Shown: positions 25,219 to 34,480 of the stretch, one piece after another
How the letters are laid out: every line of letters starts with the position of its first letter
Numbering within the stretch: position 1 is the first letter of the stretch
NCBI GenBank assembly: GCA_020630695.1
Contig: JAHDIS010000010.1
Span: forward strand, 1-64,000
Reading direction: 5' to 3'
Source: Paracoccaceae bacterium
GTDB taxonomy: Bacteria > Pseudomonadota > Alphaproteobacteria > Rhodobacterales > Rhodobacteraceae
DNA length: 64,000 nucleotides
The notes under the pieces: model-generated
Databases searched by the model: none
What the model was told of the DNA's origin: nothing
Seen by the model: the letters and a program-made list of their open reading frames with translations, nothing else
Position numbers and translations under genes: made by a program

Positions 25219-26778
25219 TCACTGTGTCTGGACCGTGATCTGGACCATTTCGTATGGGGCCAGTTCGACGTTGAAGACAGGTGCATTGTAGGAATAGTCG
25301 GTCAGCGTCGCGCCAACATCGTGTTCGTTCAGATAGTAGATTTCACCATCCACCACTACGGATTCTGCATTTTGCCAGCCCATGCCCGGCACGTAGTGGC
25401 GCCCATTTGACGTCTCACGATCGTAGCCAATAACAACGCCTTGTGCTGAGACGAAGTCTTCAATGATGTCAGTTAGATCAACTGTGAAATTGACTGGCTC
25501 TGTGGAATTGCTGCCAATGTAGAACACGTACTCGCCGTCACCTTCGTAGGCCGCGATTTCCATGCCATTATCTACACCGTCAATGTCCACACGGATCAAT
25601 TCTTTGCCGGGCAGCACGTCAGACATAAGGTCAAAAATCGCGCCCCTCAGGGTCTCGACAACGCGGCCCTGATCATCGGTGCGCACTTCGCCGTCGTCAG
25701 CCGGGCCGCCCAAATCGTTTGACGTGTTGTGCACCACAGGCCAAACGTAGGCACCATCGACGCCCATTTCGACCATGTTTTCCACCATTTCAGTCAGGAT
25801 CGACGTGCTGCGCAGACCGTTGCAGGGACAGTTGCCCATCCGCAAGTTCCACTCTGTGACATAGAAATCCAGATCGTGATCGAACCGGCTCTGCCAGATT
25901 TCAAAATCGACGTTCATGTACCGAACTTCGGCGCGTGAATCCTCGAAAGGAATTGGCGACTGGTTCCAGTAATAGTGTTCCACCACACCGTCGATTTCAG
26001 CCAGAGCGGTTTCACTGAACTGGTCAATGATCTGGTTGTTGGAGTCGTACAAACGATCCATGAAGGGGCGGTCGTCATCCGTGCCGTTGAACTCGGATTG
26101 GCCGAATGTTGCGCCCATCTGCACCAGAATGTCTGCGTCTTCTTCACCTGCTGCGGCGATGCCGCGGGCGAGGGCTTCGACGGCGATATTCGCGCGTTGG
26201 CCGTACTCGGTTTCGCCCATTGCCGCCCAGTATTCGTTGCCGACCTCGAAAGCGATGACCACGTCACCGTATTCGCGCATCACCAGTTCCGCCCAGCGGT
26301 CCAGATCTTCGCCATAACTCTCGAGAGGGGCGTTTGTTGTGGGGATGGTAAGAACCACCGAGCCATCGGCTGAGTCGAGAAAATTCGTCAATTCAGGCCG
26401 AAGCTCGCCCTCATCCGTGAGAGCAGTAATGTCCAGCCAACCTTCTCCATCGGTCTCTCGAGGGTCAAACTCCGCTTGGCCTGAGGGAAACCTGACAGTG
26501 TCGACTTCAAATTCTTCAAGCGCGCTTTCGAAAGTTTCAGTTGGAATGCCGTTGTCTGTGTGCACTGAGTAGACGGCATCGACGCCGAACATGTTTTCTG
26601 ACACGAAAAGCCCGGTGCGATCGAAATTTTCGGTGGTATCGGCAATGACCGGATCGTCTTGGACGGTTTCGTCGCTCTGGTCATGGTCGTCTTGTGTTTC
26701 GTTGTCGTCTCCGCCCGTGTCCATTCCACCTGCAAGGGCGAGAAGCATTGGAGCGAGAAGTAGTAACGCAAAACCCAT
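25219..26778 (-). CDS. secreted clan GH-A glycoside hydrolase-like protein
   Basis: A 519-residue protein with a signal peptide (MGFALLLLAPMLLALAGG), then an acidic linker of about 25 residues (GGDDNETQDDHDQSDE), then a TIM-barrel-like domain. FEVGNEYW (near residue 180) has the Asn-Glu pair of the acid/base in clan GH-A enzymes, and VTEWNLR (near 315) has the nucleophile-type Glu. The C-terminal 150 residues look like a beta-sandwich. This fits GH39/GH79/GH51-like enzymes but I cannot settle the family. The ATG at 26778 is chosen for its GGAGG 9 nt upstream. It is transcribed alone and probably acts on an extracellular polysaccharide or glycoside. Low net charge suggests adaptation to seawater. 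Confidence 0.75.
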   Translation of the reverse strand: MGFALLLLAPMLLALAGGMDTGGDDNETQDDHDQSDETVQDDPVIADTTENFDRTGLFVSENMFGVDAVYSVHTDNGIPTETFESALEEFEVDTVRFPSGQAEFDPRETDGEGWLDITALTDEGELRPELTNFLDSADGSVVLTIPTTNAPLESYGEDLDRWAELVMREYGDVVIAFEVGNEYWAAMGETEYGQRANIAVEALARGIAAAGEEDADILVQMGATFGQSEFNGTDDDRPFMDRLYDSNNQIIDQFSETALAEIDGVVEHYYWNQSPIPFEDSRAEVRYMNVDFEIWQSRFDHDLDFYVTEWNLRMGNCPCNGLRSTSILTEMVENMVEMGVDGAYVWPVVHNTSNDLGGPADDGEVRTDDQGRVVETLRGAIFDLMSDVLPGKELIRVDIDGVDNGMEIAAYEGDGEYVFYIGSNSTEPVNFTVDLTDIIEDFVSAQGVVIGYDRETSNGRHYVPGMGWQNAESVVVDGEIYYLNEHDVGATLTDYSYNAPVFNVELAPYEMVQITVQTQ

Positions 26779-27121
26779 TTTGATAAACCTCCGCCCGAGT
26801 TTGTTTGTGACCAAATTGTGATCTCTGTGGGGGGGCGGCAATCCCTCAAAATTCGAAAAGCGGAATGTGAAAAATGAAAAACGCTGTGCGATTGTTTCGT
26901 GACGCCCATTATTTTTATGGTTGTTCTCGAGACCGCGATGCTTTTGGAAACAGATTGTTTACCTGATTGATTTCATAGGCATATTTCAGATTCATATTTT
27001 CAAAGCTGAAATTTTGTGACGCATTCGTGACGAAGGCCTGAGCCCTTATTGCAAAACGGGTGTTTGTTTGCGCGCCAAAAACGGTGTGGCAATTCTTCAT
27101 TAATTCAATTATTCATGAAAT
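26779..27121. other. 343-bp divergent intergenic region upstream of the glycoside hydrolase and arsenic operons
   Basis: No gene is visible. The region is AT-rich and contains an ATTTCAG/CTGAAAT pair (26983-26989 and 27006-27012). Just before the arsenic operon, the palindrome TTCATGAA (27112-27119), with further TTCA-type half sites from about 27096, overlaps the expected promoter, as usual for ArsR operators. No Shine-Dalgarno sequence precedes the ATG at 27122, so that transcript may be leaderless. Confidence 0.4.
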
Positions 27122-27958
27122 ATGGAAGATTTGATCTCAAAACGTCTGACGACACTGGGGCATCCACAAAGGTTGGCCTTGTTCCGGCTGTTGATGCGCC
27201 GCTATCCGGATCGGGTTCCTGCTGCGGAACTGGCATCTGCGCTTGGGGTCAAGGCGAGCACGCTTTCGGCGTATTTGAATGCGCTGATGCAGGTCGATTT
27301 GGTGAGCCAAACCCGCGAAGGGACGTCCTTGAAATACGCGGTTCATTTGCAGACCGCACGCGAAACAATCGAATACCTGACCTTTGACTGCTGCCGCGGT
27401 CGGCCGGAAATCTGTGCTTTTGATGCCGCCCCGAATACGCGGCTTGTCCAAGATCGTCCAATGAACGTGCTGTTCGTTTGCACCGGCAATTCCGCTCGCT
27501 CCATCTTTGCCGAGGCGCTCTTGTCCAAGATAGCGAACGAGCAATTCGCAGCCTATTCGGCCGGACTTCATCCGCGCGGTGAAATTCATCCCATGGCGGT
27601 CGAAGTGCTAACAGCGAATGGCCACGATTCAGCAAGTTTCACGTCCAAGAACTTGACCCAATTCCAAGGTGACGACGCGCCGCCTTTTGATTGCGTGATC
27701 ACTGTCTGCGACCGCGCAGCAAACGAAGACTGCGCTGCGTGGAGCGGATCACCAATCTGCGGTCATTGGGGTCTGCCTGATCCGGCTCAAAATCTTGGGT
27801 CCGATCAGGAGCAGAGGCGCGTTTTTGCAAGTGCCTACGAATGCCTGCACCGGCGCATCTCAGAGTTTTCGAGGCTGCCCTTTGCGGCGCTTGACCGTCT
27901 CGCACTTCAGAAGGCGGTGGATGAAATCGGACAAATGAAAATCGGAGAGATCCTTTGA
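27122..27958 (+). CDS. ArsR-type repressor fused to low-molecular-weight-phosphatase-type arsenate reductase (ArsC)
   Basis: This 278-residue protein joins two families. Residues 1-100 form a winged helix of the ArsR family, with Cys90, Cys91 and Cys98 after the last helix, a likely arsenite-sensing site. From Met114, [12 protein letters not shown] is the phosphatase P-loop (nucleophile Cys120), followed by Cys196 and Cys204 ([11 protein letters not shown]) for the thioredoxin-type relay and Asp220 in GLPDPA as general acid. So arsenic sensing and arsenate reduction to arsenite may be combined. The gene heads an operon with GAPDH and arsJ. No clear ribosome binding site is seen before the ATG. 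Confidence 0.88.
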   Translation: MEDLISKRLTTLGHPQRLALFRLLMRRYPDRVPAAELASALGVKASTLSAYLNALMQVDLVSQTREGTSLKYAVHLQTARETIEYLTFDCCRGRPEICAFDAAPNTRLVQDRPMNVLFVCTGNSARSIFAEALLSKIANEQFAAYSAGLHPRGEIHPMAVEVLTANGHDSASFTSKNLTQFQGDDAPPFDCVITVCDRAANEDCAAWSGSPICGHWGLPDPAQNLGSDQEQRRVFASAYECLHRRISEFSRLPFAALDRLALQKAVDEIGQMKIGEIL

Positions 27959-28953
27959 CTGTATATGCTTTGAATGGCCTAGGACGGATCGGCAAGCTGG
28001 CTCTTAAGCCGTTATTGGACCGCGGGGCGCAAATCGCGTGGATCAATGATGCCGTTGGTGATCCGGCCATGCATGCTCATCTTTTTGAGTTCGACACGGT
28101 GCATGGGCGCTGGGACGCCGCGATTTCAAGCGATGATGACAGTGTCACGATCGACGGCACCCGGCTGCCCTTTATCGGCACCCGCAATATCGCTGACTTG
28201 CCGTTGGAAGGCGTCGATGTGGTGATTGACTGCACGGGTGTGTTCAAGACCGAAAGCAAGATTGCACCGTATTTTGCTGGAGGCGTGAAAAAGGTCGTTG
28301 TGTCGGCCCCAGTCAAAGACGGCGATGCTGCGAACATCGTCTATGGCGTGAACCACGACATTTATGAGCCTGATCGCCACTCTATTGTCACGGCGGCCAG
28401 CTGCACCACAAACTGTCTGGCCCCGGTGGTCAAAGTGATTCACGAGGCTTTGGGCATTAAACACGGATCGATAACGACCATCCATAACGTCACCAACACA
28501 CAGACGATTGTAGATCGACCTGCCAAAGATTTGCGCCGCGCGCGGTCGGCGTTGAATTCACTGATACCGACCACGACGGGCAGTGCGACGGCCATCACGC
28601 TTATCTATCCCGAACTCAAGGGACGGCTGGATGGTCATGCGGTTCGGGTCCCGTTGCTGAACGCGTCGTTGACGGACTGCGTTTTCGAGGTCGAACGCGA
28701 AACATCGGTGCAAGAGGTCAATGCGCTGTTCAAGGCGGCTGCGGATGGTCCATTGCAGGGCATTCTGGGATATGAAGAGCGCCCGTTGGTTTCGACGGAT
28801 TACACCAATGATGAACGTTCGGGCATTGTGGATGCGCTCTCGACCATGGTGGTGAACGGAACGCAGGTCAAAGTCTATGCGTGGTACGACAATGAAATGG
28901 GCTATGCGCATCGGCTCGTGGATGTCGCTTTGATGGTCGGGGACTCCCTTTGA
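27955..28953 (+). CDS. glyceraldehyde-3-phosphate dehydrogenase of the ArsJ arsenate-efflux pathway
   Basis: This 332-residue GAPDH has the catalytic cysteine in SCTTNCLAP and the C-terminal [14 protein letters not shown] motif. It differs from glycolytic enzymes, for example [12 protein letters not shown] after the active site. In the known pathway GAPDH joined with ArsJ uses arsenate in place of phosphate to make 1-arseno-3-phosphoglycerate, which ArsJ exports and which then breaks down outside. The start is TTG at 27955, overlapping the stop of the previous gene (TTGA), with GGAGAG 4 nt upstream. Immediate coupling to arsJ makes a role in central glycolysis unlikely. Confidence 0.9.
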   Translation: MTVYALNGLGRIGKLALKPLLDRGAQIAWINDAVGDPAMHAHLFEFDTVHGRWDAAISSDDDSVTIDGTRLPFIGTRNIADLPLEGVDVVIDCTGVFKTESKIAPYFAGGVKKVVVSAPVKDGDAANIVYGVNHDIYEPDRHSIVTAASCTTNCLAPVVKVIHEALGIKHGSITTIHNVTNTQTIVDRPAKDLRRARSALNSLIPTTTGSATAITLIYPELKGRLDGHAVRVPLLNASLTDCVFEVERETSVQEVNALFKAAADGPLQGILGYEERPLVSTDYTNDERSGIVDALSTMVVNGTQVKVYAWYDNEMGYAHRLVDVALMVGDSL

Positions 28954-30221
28954 CGAAATCTGCCCGTGACCGACCTGAAGGGACATCTGCCTATATCGCA
29001 GTGACCGGCGCGTATTGGGCTTTCATGCTGACCGATGGCGCCCTGAGAATGCTGGTCTTGTTGCATTTCCACAAACTGGGGTTTTCCCCGGTCCAACTGG
29101 CCTATCTTTTTGTTCTCTATGAAATTGCTGGTGTTGTGACCAATCTGTCCGCCGGCTGGATCGCTGCGCGATTTGGTCTGACATCAACGCTCTATGCTGG
29201 GCTGGGTCTTCAGGTTCTTGCGCTTCTGGCGCTGACACAACTGGATCCGGCTTGGACGGTCGGATTTTCAGTGATCTTCGTCATGTTGGTCCAAGGGGCC
29301 AGTGGGGTGGCCAAAGATTTGGCGAAGATGTCGTCAAAATCCGCCGTGAAGCTACTGGCTCCGCAAGAGGGTGGGGCGCTGTTTCGCTGGGTTGCTTTGC
29401 TGACCGGATCGAAGAACGCGGTGAAAGGTATCGGATTTTTTCTGGGCGCTGTCTTGCTGGGCACGGTTGGGTTTGTTTGGGCCGTTTTGGTCATGGCACT
29501 GGTGCTGGCCCTGATCCTGCTGATTGTTCTGTTCGCTATGCCGCCTGGCCTGCCAGCGGGGCGTAAAACCGCCAAGTTTTCCGAAGTTTTCTCCAAATCG
29601 GCCAATGTGAACTGGCTGTCTTTGGCACGCGTCTTTTTGTTCGGGGCACGGGATGTCTGGTTTGTGGTCGGGATCCCGATCTACTTCTACGCGGTTTTGT
29701 CGGATGGAAGCGAGGCAGGCAATCGGACCGCATTCTTTTTGATCGGCAGTTTCATGGCAGTCTGGATCATTCTCTATGGCGTGGTGCAAACATTGGCACC
29801 TCGATTGCTGAATGCGCAGATGCGATCCGAAACCGATTTGCTGTCATTGGCCCCAGTGTGGGCATGGCGGCTGGCCGTGATACCCGGTGGCTTGATGGCG
29901 GCAACGCTCTTTGCGCAGTCCGGTGAAACATGGCTGACCGGTGTGTTGGTGGCAGGGCTTTTGGTGTTTGGTGCCGTATTTGCGATCAATTCGTCACTAC
30001 ATTCCTACCTGATCCTGTCCTTTACCAAATCCGAGCGTGTGACGATGGATGTAGGGTTTTACTACATGGCCAACGCCGCGGGCCGATTGATGGGCACGCT
30101 TTTGTCCGGCGTGACCTATCAAGTCGGCGGACTGACCGCGATGCTGGGAACTGCCTGCGTAATGGTGGCGCTTGCTGCGGTCGCCAGCGGCAAGCTGGAG
30201 TTCGAACAGACGGCAGCTTAG
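28950..30221 (+). CDS. arsJ: MFS organoarsenical efflux permease ArsJ
   Basis: This 423-residue protein has about 12 hydrophobic segments and matches the ArsJ branch of the major facilitator superfamily (for example [26 protein letters not shown] near the N-terminus). It would expel 1-arseno-3-phosphoglycerate made by the upstream GAPDH. As for that gene, the start is TTG overlapping the previous stop by TTGA (28950-28953), so all three genes are translated in series. The stop at 30221 lies only 7 nt from the end of the convergent iclR-type gene, leaving no room for a separate terminator. Confidence 0.92.
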   Translation: MTKSARDRPEGTSAYIAVTGAYWAFMLTDGALRMLVLLHFHKLGFSPVQLAYLFVLYEIAGVVTNLSAGWIAARFGLTSTLYAGLGLQVLALLALTQLDPAWTVGFSVIFVMLVQGASGVAKDLAKMSSKSAVKLLAPQEGGALFRWVALLTGSKNAVKGIGFFLGAVLLGTVGFVWAVLVMALVLALILLIVLFAMPPGLPAGRKTAKFSEVFSKSANVNWLSLARVFLFGARDVWFVVGIPIYFYAVLSDGSEAGNRTAFFLIGSFMAVWIILYGVVQTLAPRLLNAQMRSETDLLSLAPVWAWRLAVIPGGLMAATLFAQSGETWLTGVLVAGLLVFGAVFAINSSLHSYLILSFTKSERVTMDVGFYYMANAAGRLMGTLLSGVTYQVGGLTAMLGTACVMVALAAVASGKLEFEQTAA

Positions 30222-30228
30222 CGGTCGC

Positions 30229-31002
30229 TCAAAGCAATTCTTCGAGACGCCGGGCCGCAATGCGCAATTCAGGCAGTTGCCGCGCGAGGCTTTCAACGCT
30301 GTGTCGCTGCGTTGGGGCATGGATCGACAACGTTGTCTGCAGACGTCCCTGACTGTCATTGATCGGAACCGCGATGGCGGTCATTCCGATCATGAACTCT
30401 TCGTTGTCTGTTGCGTAACCGCGGCCACGGGTCAGGGCCAGTTCTTCGAACAAAGCATCTGTGCTGATGATTGTTTGTTCCGTCACCTTGGGCAGTTCGA
30501 GCCATTTGAGAAACCGGTCCAGTTTGTCGGACCGCAGGGATGACAGATACATCTTGCCACTGGCCGTGGCGTGCAGGGGCACTTTGGTTCCGACAGGCAG
30601 CTGAATGCGCAGGGGCCAATGGGTTTCGACCCGGTCGAGATAAACCATCCCGAAACGCCCAGGTGCGGCGAGGTTGCAGGTTTCCTCTACAACCTCGGCC
30701 AGCTTTTTCATGATAACCAGACGTTCGGTGCGAATGCGCTGCGATGACAGTGTATTGGCCGACAATGTACGCATCCGTTTGCCGGGGCCAAACGACCGGC
30801 CGTCAATGTCGCGCTGCAGGAAACCCTGTTCTTCAGCCGTTGTCAGCAGTCGATGCATTGTCGGCTTGGGCAAGTTCAGCGCATCTGCCAGCGACGATGC
30901 CGAGACAGGGACACCCGCCTGCGCGACTTCTTCCAGGATCAGAAGAAGGCGCAGGTTGGTTGGGATTTGACCCTTTTCAGCATTGTGACCGTCGTCTGGC
31001 AT
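30229..31002 (-). CDS. IclR-family transcriptional regulator
   Basis: This 257-residue protein has an N-terminal winged helix (SASSLADALNLPKPTMHRLLTTAEEQGF, about residues 35-62) and the IclR effector domain (VPLHATASGKMYLSSL, then DNEEFMIGMTAIAVPI). It follows the TRAP dctM gene by 8 nt on the same strand, with AAGGAA as ribosome binding site, so it is part of the transporter operon and probably regulates both that operon and the divergent GMC oxidoreductase gene. The inducer would be the transported compound or its oxidation product. Confidence 0.88.
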   Translation of the reverse strand: MPDDGHNAEKGQIPTNLRLLLILEEVAQAGVPVSASSLADALNLPKPTMHRLLTTAEEQGFLQRDIDGRSFGPGKRMRTLSANTLSSQRIRTERLVIMKKLAEVVEETCNLAAPGRFGMVYLDRVETHWPLRIQLPVGTKVPLHATASGKMYLSSLRSDKLDRFLKWLELPKVTEQTIISTDALFEELALTRGRGYATDNEEFMIGMTAIAVPINDSQGRLQTTLSIHAPTQRHSVESLARQLPELRIAARRLEELL

Positions 31003-31010
31003 GCCATTCC

Positions 31011-32369
31011 TTATCTATCCGGTAGCAGGGCCAAGGCCAGCTCTGGCGTCAGTGAGACGAGAACCCAGACACTGATCAAGGCGATGAGATAAGGCACCGT
31101 GTAACGCAACAGCCTGAAATACGGAACACCAGTGACGCCGGATGCGACGTAAAGGTTCAGACCATAGGGTGGCGTGATAAAGCCAATGGATGCACCCACG
31201 AGGAAGATCACCGAGAAATGGATCGGATCGATGCCCACGCTGGCCGCGATTGGCGCCAGAATAGGAGCAAGAATGATCGTGACCGGCAGCGATTCCAGCA
31301 CCATGCCCGAGAAGAACACGATGACCATCGAGGTAAACAGAACCGCGTAGTATCCACCCATGGACGTCACGAAATCACCGATCACCTGCTGGGCACCCAA
31401 CAGCGACAGGATTTGCTGCATGACAACCGACACGGCAATCAGCGGCGCAAGAATGCCGGTGATTTCCGCCGAACGCATGGTGATGCCCGGGATCTGGAAC
31501 AGGGTAAAGCCTTCGACGACCAGCTGTTCGGCATAGGACTTCTCTTCCCATGTCTTATCCTGACGCAATTTGAGCAGGCGTGTGATCAGGTAAGAAGCCA
31601 GACCCGCGATGATACAAAAGCCAACGGTGACACCCGCTGCTTCGGTGGGAGAGAATTTGCCGGTGTAGATGCCCCAGAGCACCAGACCGATGGCAAAGAA
31701 ACCCAGCCAAGCGCCAAAGGCTGTCTTGAGCACACGGTTTAGCTGAAGCGGGATCAGGTAGCCCCAGCCGTTGATGCGGCAGATAATCCAGCAGGCAACC
31801 TGCATGCCGATGACCATCAGCGCACCGGGAATGATGCCCGCTACGAACAGATCCGAAATCGGCAGGTTCATCAGGAAGCCGTAGACAATGAAGATGATCG
31901 ACGGTGGAATGATGATCCCAACCGTGCCGCCCGCAGCCGCGGTAGCAGCCGAGAAGCGTTCGTCATAGCCGCCCTTGACCATTTCAGGATGCAGCATCGA
32001 GCCGATCGTCGCCGTGGTGGCCGAGTTCGAGCCGGAGATCGCGGCAAACAGACCGCAGGCCCCCAAGCTGGCCATGGCCAGACCGCCACGTAGCCATCCC
32101 AGACAGGCATAGGCAAAGTCTGATAACCTTCGGGCAATGCCGGATTTGTTAATCAAATCCCCGGTCAAAATGAACAGCGGCATCGCTAGAAGCGCAAAGC
32201 CTTTGTTGAAGACGTTCAGAAGTTCAGCGCCCATGTTGTCGAGCGTAAGGCCCAGCACGAAAGAGCAGCCGACAACCCAGTAAGCGATCACGAGAAAGAC
32301 CGGCACGCCCAGCATGAACAAAAAGGTGACCCCAAGCGAGATCAGTGTAACAAGAGTTCCGTCGGTCAT
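31011..32369 (-). CDS. TRAP transporter large membrane subunit (DctM type)
   Basis: This 452-residue protein has about 12 hydrophobic segments and hallmarks of TRAP large subunits: MPLFILTGDLINKSGIARRL, GLFAAISGSNSATTATIGSM, VGIIIPPSIIFIVYG and GFITPPYGLNLYVASG. It is the ion-coupled channel that accepts ligand from the binding protein. The start at 32369 shares one base with the stop of dctQ (TGATG). The downstream iclR gene is 8 nt away. The ligand is unknown; the divergent GMC oxidoreductase suggests an alcohol or polyol-like compound. Confidence 0.9.
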   Translation of the reverse strand: MTDGTLVTLISLGVTFLFMLGVPVFLVIAYWVVGCSFVLGLTLDNMGAELLNVFNKGFALLAMPLFILTGDLINKSGIARRLSDFAYACLGWLRGGLAMASLGACGLFAAISGSNSATTATIGSMLHPEMVKGGYDERFSAATAAAGGTVGIIIPPSIIFIVYGFLMNLPISDLFVAGIIPGALMVIGMQVACWIICRINGWGYLIPLQLNRVLKTAFGAWLGFFAIGLVLWGIYTGKFSPTEAAGVTVGFCIIAGLASYLITRLLKLRQDKTWEEKSYAEQLVVEGFTLFQIPGITMRSAEITGILAPLIAVSVVMQQILSLLGAQQVIGDFVTSMGGYYAVLFTSMVIVFFSGMVLESLPVTIILAPILAPIAASVGIDPIHFSVIFLVGASIGFITPPYGLNLYVASGVTGVPYFRLLRYTVPYLIALISVWVLVSLTPELALALLPDR

Positions 32370-33031
32370 CACACATCTCCCCCGATCACTGCTTGTTTGA
32401 TCAGCGGCTCGCCGCTGCGCCAATTGCGAATGTCGTCCCGGATGTTCTGGATCGCGCGCCCCGCCATCAGCAAGGCCGCGAAGGGTGCGGTAATCAGGAA
32501 CCACCAGAGCATCGTGTTGTCTGTGCCCAGAACGATCGCAAAGTTGGATGCGGACAGGGCTGTCTGGCGGGCGGTTGTCACGAAGAGGATCAGCGCAAAG
32601 CCGAACCACAGTGCAGCGTCCAGCCAAAGGCATGCAAATTGCGCGCCGCGCGGCATGGCTGTCCGGAACTCGGAAAAGCTCAGGTGTGTGCGCTTGCGAA
32701 TGTTAAACGACGCACCGAACCATGCCATCACCATAAACAGCAGGGGTGGGATCGTTGTCGACCAGGGCTGTTGGTTGGAAAAGATAAAGCGATCCACAAC
32801 ACCCCAGAAAATAATGAATGCGATGGCCAGATAGCTGACGACCATGATTGTCCGCTCGAGAGTACGCTCGATGAATGGTACCTTTTGATAGACAACCGAT
32901 ACGAGCCAACCGCCAATGAGCAGGGCCACGATGCCCAGCCACCACGTTGCGTCGCTACGCAGCGCGTTGCGGATTTCAAAACTGTCCTGAGACATTAGCG
33001 CTGCAAAGATTGCGCTGATATCAGCCCACAT
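32369..33031 (-). CDS. TRAP transporter small membrane subunit (DctQ type)
   Basis: This 220-residue protein has four hydrophobic segments after an N-terminal stretch of about 30 residues, longer than the usual DctQ of 160-190. Conserved DctQ features include FIIFWGVVDRFIF and an arginine-rich loop (RKRTHLSFSEFRTAMP). The ATG at 33031 is supported by GGAGGAGGA about 7 nt upstream; an earlier ATG lacks this. The gene is coupled to dctM by a TGATG overlap and separated from dctP by a strong hairpin. Confidence 0.87.
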   Translation of the reverse strand: MWADISAIFAALMSQDSFEIRNALRSDATWWLGIVALLIGGWLVSVVYQKVPFIERTLERTIMVVSYLAIAFIIFWGVVDRFIFSNQQPWSTTIPPLLFMVMAWFGASFNIRKRTHLSFSEFRTAMPRGAQFACLWLDAALWFGFALILFVTTARQTALSASNFAIVLGTDNTMLWWFLITAPFAALLMAGRAIQNIRDDIRNWRSGEPLIKQAVIGGDV

Positions 33032-33091
33032 AGGCCGTCCTCCTCCCATATGTTTTGCCTCGGCCGGTTTTCCGGTCTTTGGAGGCATAAA

Positions 33092-33118
33092 GGTCGGCCC
33101 TAGCGACTAGGGCCGACC
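33092..33118 (-). terminator. strong hairpin between dctP and dctQ, attenuator or mRNA-stabilising element
   Basis: GGTCGGCCCTAG (33092-33103) and CTAGGGCCGACC (33107-33118) form a perfect 12-bp stem with a 3-nt loop, directly after dctP on the minus strand. Only three U residues follow, so termination would be partial. The likely effect is less expression of the membrane subunits than of the binding protein. Confidence 0.65.
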
Positions 33119-33140
33119 CAATTCAAAGCCTAACGTGGCT

Positions 33141-34373
33141 TTAGCCTTTCCACCAGCGGCGTGGCTCTACGTTTTCAGCCAGCGTGATGTCATGCTCACG
33201 GACTGTGTCGTAGATTTCCTGGTAGGTGTCGATGCCACCGGCCCAGCCGTTGATCCGCTCACGCCACTGTTCCCAGAGCTGTGGCTGGAACTCAGGCGAG
33301 CACATTTCCTCGGCCTTGCGGATTTCCGCGTCGGACAGTGCCGCAACGCGAACGTTGTTCTTGGCAAAGATTGTGTCCGGACCCTGATGTGGGTGGCTGA
33401 AGCCGACAGTGTTGACCAGCGCCGCTTCGTTGGCCGCCTGAACGTGTACCTGTGTGAGGTACGACGCTTCCATGACGGCGTCCTGAAGCTGACCGTCCAG
33501 CTTGTCAAAGCTGGATGCGTTCATCGCGGTGTGTTCTGTACCGCAGAAGAAGCGCAGGTCGACACACTGGGATACAACCGGCGACATGTTGGCGTATGCC
33601 ACGGCCGAAGCCCATGTTTCCGCACCGTCGATCAGACCCTGCTTAAGGCCGTCCAGCGTTTCTTCCCATGCGACCGGAACCGGATTCAGGTTCAGGGCGT
33701 TCATGGCGATACGGCCAAGTTGTGTCCCTGTCACACGGTTCTTGGTGCCAGCCAGCTGTTCGACGCTGGTGACGGTTGGCTTGTCCTGCCAGGCAAGGCC
33801 CAGCTGGATGCCGCGCAGTTCTGCGTGTGTGAACAGGAACTTCAGGCCGTGACGCTTTTCGAAGGGGTCACGCAGCACTTCCTGGCTCTTCGGATGGTAC
33901 ATGAAGTAGTACTGATCCGCACGCGAGCGGAACATGTAGGCATAGTCCAGAACGTTCAGGTAAGGCGCGCCACCGGCAGAGTTCTGTGTGGACGCAGCGT
34001 AGAAGTCCACGATGCCCTGCTGCGCTTTTTCCACACAGGACAGCTGACCACAGATCTGGTTGTTGCCGATGAATTCGATACGGATCTCGCCGTCTGTACG
34101 CTCTTCGAGATCACGTGCGAATTCGAGGCAGCCAGCCCGTTCAATCAGAAGGTTCTGCGGGTTAAAACCAGCCGCGCCGAACTTCATTTGGAACTTTGGC
34201 TCTTTCTTGTAGCGCTTGTTGTACGTTGATTCTGCGGCCTGGGCGAGATTCGCCGCAGTCATTGCGCCGCCAAATGCACCTGCGGCCATAAGCGTCGAGC
34301 TCATGCCGTAAGTTCCTGCGATCTTGAAGAAATCTCGACGTGAGACTCCCTTGATGCGATCGTAAACTCCCAT
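33141..34373 (-). CDS. TRAP transporter substrate-binding protein (DctP type), Tat-exported
   Basis: A 410-residue protein with a twin-arginine signal (SRRDFFKIAG, Arg12-Arg13) and Ala-rich stretch up to about residue 46 (AQAAE). The mature part has the DctP fold: FEFARD-like helix, GGAPYLNVLDYAYMF, and the family's ligand-carboxylate region around TGTQLGRIAMNALNLNPVPVAWEE. It captures an organic anion or polar compound in the periplasm. It is the first gene of the minus-strand operon and shares a 107-bp divergent promoter with the GMC oxidoreductase gene. Confidence 0.88.
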   Translation of the reverse strand: MGVYDRIKGVSRRDFFKIAGTYGMSSTLMAAGAFGGAMTAANLAQAAESTYNKRYKKEPKFQMKFGAAGFNPQNLLIERAGCLEFARDLEERTDGEIRIEFIGNNQICGQLSCVEKAQQGIVDFYAASTQNSAGGAPYLNVLDYAYMFRSRADQYYFMYHPKSQEVLRDPFEKRHGLKFLFTHAELRGIQLGLAWQDKPTVTSVEQLAGTKNRVTGTQLGRIAMNALNLNPVPVAWEETLDGLKQGLIDGAETWASAVAYANMSPVVSQCVDLRFFCGTEHTAMNASSFDKLDGQLQDAVMEASYLTQVHVQAANEAALVNTVGFSHPHQGPDTIFAKNNVRVAALSDAEIRKAEEMCSPEFQPQLWEQWRERINGWAGGIDTYQEIYDTVREHDITLAENVEPRRWWKG

Positions 34374-34480
34374 TGCTTTCCTCCCGTTTTAGCAATTATT
34401 GAGAATAACTGTTTCAAAAAAGGCTAGACCAGTATTTGCGATTTGCATAGTGTTTTTGCAGGACGGGGAGGAAATTAACG

